Origin: Chloranthus sessilifolius
Taxonomy: Eukaryota > Streptophyta > Magnoliopsida > Chloranthales > Chloranthaceae
Assembly: GCA_021018995.1 (NCBI GenBank)
Contig: CM037584.1
Span: forward strand, 150,739,317 to 150,803,316
DNA length: 64,000 nucleotides
Direction of reading: 5' to 3'
The notes beneath the pieces are model-generated. The model was not told the origin of the DNA and made no database searches. It saw nothing but the letters and a program-made list of their open reading frames with translations. The first letter of the stretch is position 1. Every line of letters begins with the position of its first letter. This document shows positions 60,032 through 64,000 of this stretch, in pieces. The translations under genes were made by a program, and so were the position numbers.

Positions 60032-62974
60032 TGTAACAGCCCGGATTTCTACACCCAGAAATCCGTGCCATCAGGATCATACTCTAGATGATCCCCAGGA
60101 CAAATCACGAAGTGTCTGCTCGTATAGCGGAAATCAAGCAGACACTGTCCAGCAGTGGTAGATCGAGTTATCACAAGGCATTTAAAATAGAAAGAAGCAA
60201 TAAAACAAACATGTATCTAAATATATAAAAATATACATTCCCAAAAAGGAACCAAGAAGAACCAATGGTGATAGACATCCATCACCCAAAATAATGGTTC
60301 CTAATAATGGTTCCAATAGAATGTATAGTAATACTATAAAAGGAAGAAAATATCTACAGAAAGTAAATACAGAAGTGGCCACCAGGCGCACAATAATCCA
60401 AAGGTTTACACAAAATCCTAAAAATAGTAGACTCGTATACCCAGACTAAGGATAAAAGTCGAAATCACTTTGGGCGTCTCTCCTAAATCCTCGGCCTCGG
60501 CCTGGATCAGTGTAATGGGTCACTCTCGGTCTTGGGAAAGTACCGCTTCAGAACCTAAAAGTGATTTAGAAAGCAGGGTGAGCTACATCATAGCTCAATA
60601 GAAGAATTCCAACTAAATGAATTGAATATGCAGATCATGCTATCTCATAACAGAAATCAAATCAGAAACGTACAATCATGACGAGTCAAATCAAATACTG
60701 AGCTTTTAGAAAAAAAATCAGATGTTATGCAAGTATATTATCAGAGAGCTTAAATTGTGTATATTTAACTTAAGAAACTCCCGTGACTATATAGCACGGA
60801 GTAAACAGGAATGTCCGATAGGAAACCCCAACCAATCGTCGTTCACATGAACAAATTTGAAAGTGCAACAATGCCTCATCTATGGAGTGCAATTGCGCAG
60901 AGGATTACAAGCAGGTGCACAAGTGTGCCAGGCATCGGATATACCGCCGGGTCGGTGGGGATCATCTGGTTTAAATCATCAAATCACATACATATATACC
61001 TCACAGATCAGATAGCAGAAATCAGAAGCAGATTTCAGGATACGAATCAGGAAACAGAAATAAAAGATAGCAGGAATTTATGATATGCATATATGATTGT
61101 TAAAAATAGAAATCAGGACACAGATATAAAATAAACATGAAATCATACTCAAAAACAGTTTAGGTTGGTTTTCCCCTACCTCAGGTCAAACCTCTTTCTA
61201 AGCAAATCCAACGCCGTTCTAAAGCAGTCCAAAAGTTCTTATCTACGGCCTCCACTCTTAGTCTACATCACACACATGATGATGTATAAAAATTGATCCT
61301 AAATATTAATAATATTGACGTATTTAAGTGTTTTCTCAAAAAAGAGACGGAAATGGGTAATTTCGTGTTGACTCAAAACTTGACCCAACTTCCCACTTCA
61401 TTTTGACCCTCATAATATTTGATTTAAGATTTGTCTAATTCATAAAAGAGTTAGATATCGTCGTACTCTTTCCAACGCATCAAGAATCGCGTCAATCGGA
61501 GTTCGGGACAAGGAGTTATGGCCAAAATACCGAAGCTATATCGATACTTCAGTCAAAACGTGCTAACTTAGAACTTGGCCAAACTTCCAGCTCAATTTTG
61601 ATCATTAAAAAAATTTATTCATTAGTTAGTTAATTCATAAAAGTTGTAGATTTAGTTTTCCTCTTTCCAATGCCATAAGAATTTCATCAATCGGAGTTCA
61701 GAGTAAAATGTTATGGCCAAAACACTGAAGTAGTGTCGGCACAGTCAAATTGATCGATCAACACATTACATTGATCGATCAATACCACATTGATCGATCA
61801 ATTTCACCATTGATCGATCAACCACCATATTGATCGATCAATTTCACCATTGATCGATCACCCATCATATTGATCGATCAATTTCACCATTGATCGATCA
61901 ATGCTGTCGGGAATGAACCTCTAGCAACCTAACTTGCTGTTTTTATCATTGTATATATAATTTGATCGATCAATCACTTATATTGATCGATCAATACAAA
62001 ATTTGATCGATCAATCACCTATATTGATCGATCAACACCCAATTTGATCGATCAATCACCTACATTGATCGATCAAAACCTTCAGAAATGCACAGCCATA
62101 AGGTTTTGTCATTTTTGATCTATTTTCATCCAAATCATCTACGATCTTCATCGTATCACACACAAATCCACACTAAACTAAAACAAGGATTTATTCTACT
62201 ATCTAAACTATTAAAATCAAAGAAAAACTAACCTTTCTTCGATCAATTTCGCGCCTTTAAGGATCGTTGTCCAAAGGGGTTTCGAAACGAATCTTCCGAA
62301 TTTCTACGGCGATTTCACCTTGATTGATCACCACGAATTCAAGATGAAGCCGTCCATGATCCACGCATCGATCTTAACCTCTTCAACGCTTGGTTAGCGA
62401 TCACGAGGTGGAGCGTTTCTTGAAAAACGGGCTTCTAAGGAAAAAGGTGTTTGAATTGCTTGTAGTTCCCGGATCTCTAACGGTTGAAATTTACCAACGG
62501 ACACTCAGCGAGACCGTCATGTGCTTTGCAAAGGTTACGGAGATTTGGTAGCGATTGAAATTGAAATCTCACGCTTTCATGAGGGTTCCATGGGGAAGAA
62601 GCTCTCTCTCTCTCTCTCTAGAACTCCCAAACTCTAAGGCTTGCAACCGGGTGAAGCTTCTTTGAGAAGCTTTGCCTTTTAATTAGCTAAAGGGTTTGGT
62701 TTCGGTGCGAAGCGATAACACTGCAAAAGTGTGTTAGGCTTATCCACTTGAAATAGAGTTTGGTTTCGATGTTGAGCGGCACACGATGCGTCGGTGCATG
62801 GCTTTCACACTAAAGGCCCAAACACACATTTAAACTTTAATCCGTCCGTACAAGGTTATTCTAATATTATTTAAATATTTATTATTATATAAAAATCTAT
62901 GATGACATCGATTTTCGTGTCGACCACACACTCGAGGTCAGTCGAGTTCGGGTCTGATTTTTCGGGTTATTACA
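60032..62974 (-). repeat. E3 3' LTR
   Basis: About 2.94 kb with TG/CA ends. Its + strand start (TGTAACAGCCCGGATTTCTA, then TCCGTGCCATCAG) is similar to T1 (TGTGACAGCCCGGACTTCGG, then CCCGTGCCATCAG), so the families are related. The palindrome array lies in the distal, U3-like part. Confidence 0.8.
61751..62075 (-). promoter_or_regulatory. TGATCGATCA palindrome array in E3 LTR
   Basis: Fourteen exact copies of the 10 bp palindrome. Block 1 starts at 61751, 61772, 61791, 61811, 61831, 61851, 61871, 61891 (steps 21, 19, then 20). Block 2 starts at 61963, 61984, 62004, 62025, 62045, 62066 (steps 21, 20, 21, 20, 21). A TATATATA (61952-61959) lies between the blocks. Spacers differ while the palindrome is invariant. 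Confidence 0.88.
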
Positions 62975-62994
62975 TTCTTCCCACCTTAAAGAAT
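62975..62994 (-). other. E3 polypurine tract
   Basis: The minus strand reads TTTAAGGTGGGAAGAA before the LTR start TGTAATAACCC, parallel to T1 (CCAAGGTGGGGAGGA). Confidence 0.75.
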
Positions 62995-63437
62995 TTTCGT
63001 CCTCGAAAATCGACATGCCAGTTTCAATAAGGTATGAGTATAATTCAATATGCCCAAAAATTATGGTCATGACATTTTCCTCTCTTCAAGGAATTTTCGC
63101 TTTCGAAACTGCAAAACATACCTAAATAGGTCTACTATCCCCACAGGTTTAAACAAAGCAGTGATAATTATGTCACAAAATTTTATTATATTATAGTAAT
63201 AGATCAAGATAGAATAACTAAGTTCTAAATTATTTTTGCCAATAATATTTTCATAAATTTTAATTTATTTTGATTTTTCGTGCCAGGCACGTATATCAAA
63301 GCAGTCGAGTTCTGTTTAGAATTTTAGGGTCATTACATTATCCCCCCCTTAGAAATTTTCGTCCCCGAAAATGTCTAACAGACACTAACAGTTTGAACCC
63401 TAGCAAACGTGCACAGAACATCAAAATGAATATTTGG
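62995..63437 (-). repeat. E3 3' non-coding region with repeated LTR-end/PPT-like modules
   Basis: The junction motif at 62965-63010 (TTATTACATTCTTCCC ... TTTTCGTCCTCGAAAAT) recurs at 63062-63107 (TCATGACATTTTCCTC ... TTTTCGCTTTCGAAA) and 63329-63372 (GTCATTACATTATCCCCC ... TTTTCGTCCCCGAAAAT). Confidence 0.6.
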
Positions 63438-64000
63438 TTACAGGGACAGCAGATGCATCCCCCTCAAGTGCAACGTTAGGCTATGCCCCCCATCATCTAG
63501 TGCTTGCCCATCAGGCACCTCCTCAACTGGAGCTGGTGGTATAACCCCCTCCTCAGGTAACCTCTTGACCAATAGATTATAGCTCTTGGTCCAATCCTTG
63601 AGCTTGAAAACTTTAATGTTCTTGGTCAAGCGAGGCTCGCCAGGAGCCAGGCTATACTCCTCTCTCAATGCGATATACTGCTCGACCATTCTTGTTATCA
63701 ATTGAGCCTATGACAGCTCTTTCTTTGAAGCAGTCTTCTGCTTCTCAAACAGTAAATCTCTATCATTGATCTCGCGAACTTGTGCAAAAACGGGGTTATG
63801 GCACACTTGATAAAAGTATCAAGCATCCATAGTCTATCAGGGAGTTGGGCTCAGTAAAGGCTTGACCTGAACTATACTGACCGCAAGTCTATCATGGTAT
63901 GGGACATCTTTGACATATGGTGGCAACAACAAGTCTCCACATACCGTGAAGAACATAGTAAAGCGGCGGCGACATCAAATTGGTTAAATTTATAGTCGCA
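63438..64000 (-). pseudogene. E3 extra ORF (aORF), C-terminal part
   Basis: Minus-strand reading gives WMLDTFIKCAI (about 63790-63830), AQLITRMVEQYIALREEYSL and DWTKSYNLLVKRLPEEG. These align in order with the T1 aORF (WMLDSIIKC, ARLISSMLECYSRALLHYF, SWTRSYNLLKRTLP). At least one frameshift and a stop before AQLITRM break it. The N-terminus and any upstream array lie outside the window. Function is unknown. Confidence 0.68.

Larger units (their letters stand above)
60032..64000 (-). mobile_element. E3: Ty3-type element on the minus strand, left part only
   Basis: LTR (TGTAACAGCCCGG to GGGTTATTACA), polypurine tract and an aORF related to that of T1 are within the window; gag-pol lies beyond 64000. 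LTR ends resemble T1, so a chromovirus is likely, but pol is not visible. Confidence 0.7.

Noticed and set aside
61751-62075. The TGATCGATCA array as a CRISPR array
   Set aside because: Repeats are 10 bp perfect palindromes with 9-11 bp spacers inside a plant LTR; neither size nor context fits CRISPR.

Overview
This 64 kb window is plant DNA made almost entirely of nested LTR retrotransposons of the Ty3/gypsy superfamily. I found no convincing host gene, tRNA, rRNA or CRISPR array. The kingdom call rests on plant-type lineages (Athila-like and Tekay-like chromovirus pol), a primer binding site (PBS) matching the 3' end of plant tRNA-Asp, and other PBSs of initiator tRNA-Met type. The species cannot be named from this.

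Layout: (1) 1-63 is the end of an Athila-type LTR. (2) E1, an Athila-like element on the + strand (937-8825), has LTR-like sequence fused to gag/protease, a decayed pol and a downstream extra ORF (aORF). (3) L (8826-27596) is a non-coding Athila derivative on the - strand (LARD type), present as LTR-internal x4 in tandem; the fourth internal region is cut off. (4) B (27597-29999 plus 42934-44316, - strand) is an Athila-like element with gag but no pol, and the start of a downstream ORF. (5) T1 (30005-42928, - strand) is a complete Tekay-like chromovirus inserted in B, with target duplication ATAAG, 2.6 kb LTRs, gag-pol, a chromodomain and an aORF. (6) T2 (44562-54756, - strand) is an older Tekay-like chromovirus without aORF, with target duplication CGAAA. 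(7) 54762-60031 is mostly unassigned, with inverted GACGGTC repeats and a CA/TA microsatellite. (8) E3 (60032 to beyond 64000, - strand) shows a 2.9 kb LTR and an aORF related to that of T1.

The strongest unexplained structure is regulatory. E1, B, T1, T2 and E3 each carry in the LTR a cluster of their own short palindromic motif: TCGCG-core, GACCGGTC, CGATTAATCG, TCGCGCGAGCGA and TGATCGATCA respectively. In the more regular clusters the spacing is about 19-21 bp, two DNA helical turns. In E1, B and T1 the LTR motif recurs inside the element directly upstream of the downstream ORF. T2 lacks both that ORF and the internal cluster. The aORFs of E1, T1 and E3 are homologous although their elements belong to different lineages. 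I infer a portable self-recognition module (aORF plus element-specific binding sites), possibly for autoregulation or anti-silencing.

A technical caution: differences among the near-identical L copies and between the T1 LTRs concentrate at CAG/CTG (CHG) sites as short indels. That looks like base-calling error at CHG-methylated cytosines, so some frameshifts reported here may not be real.
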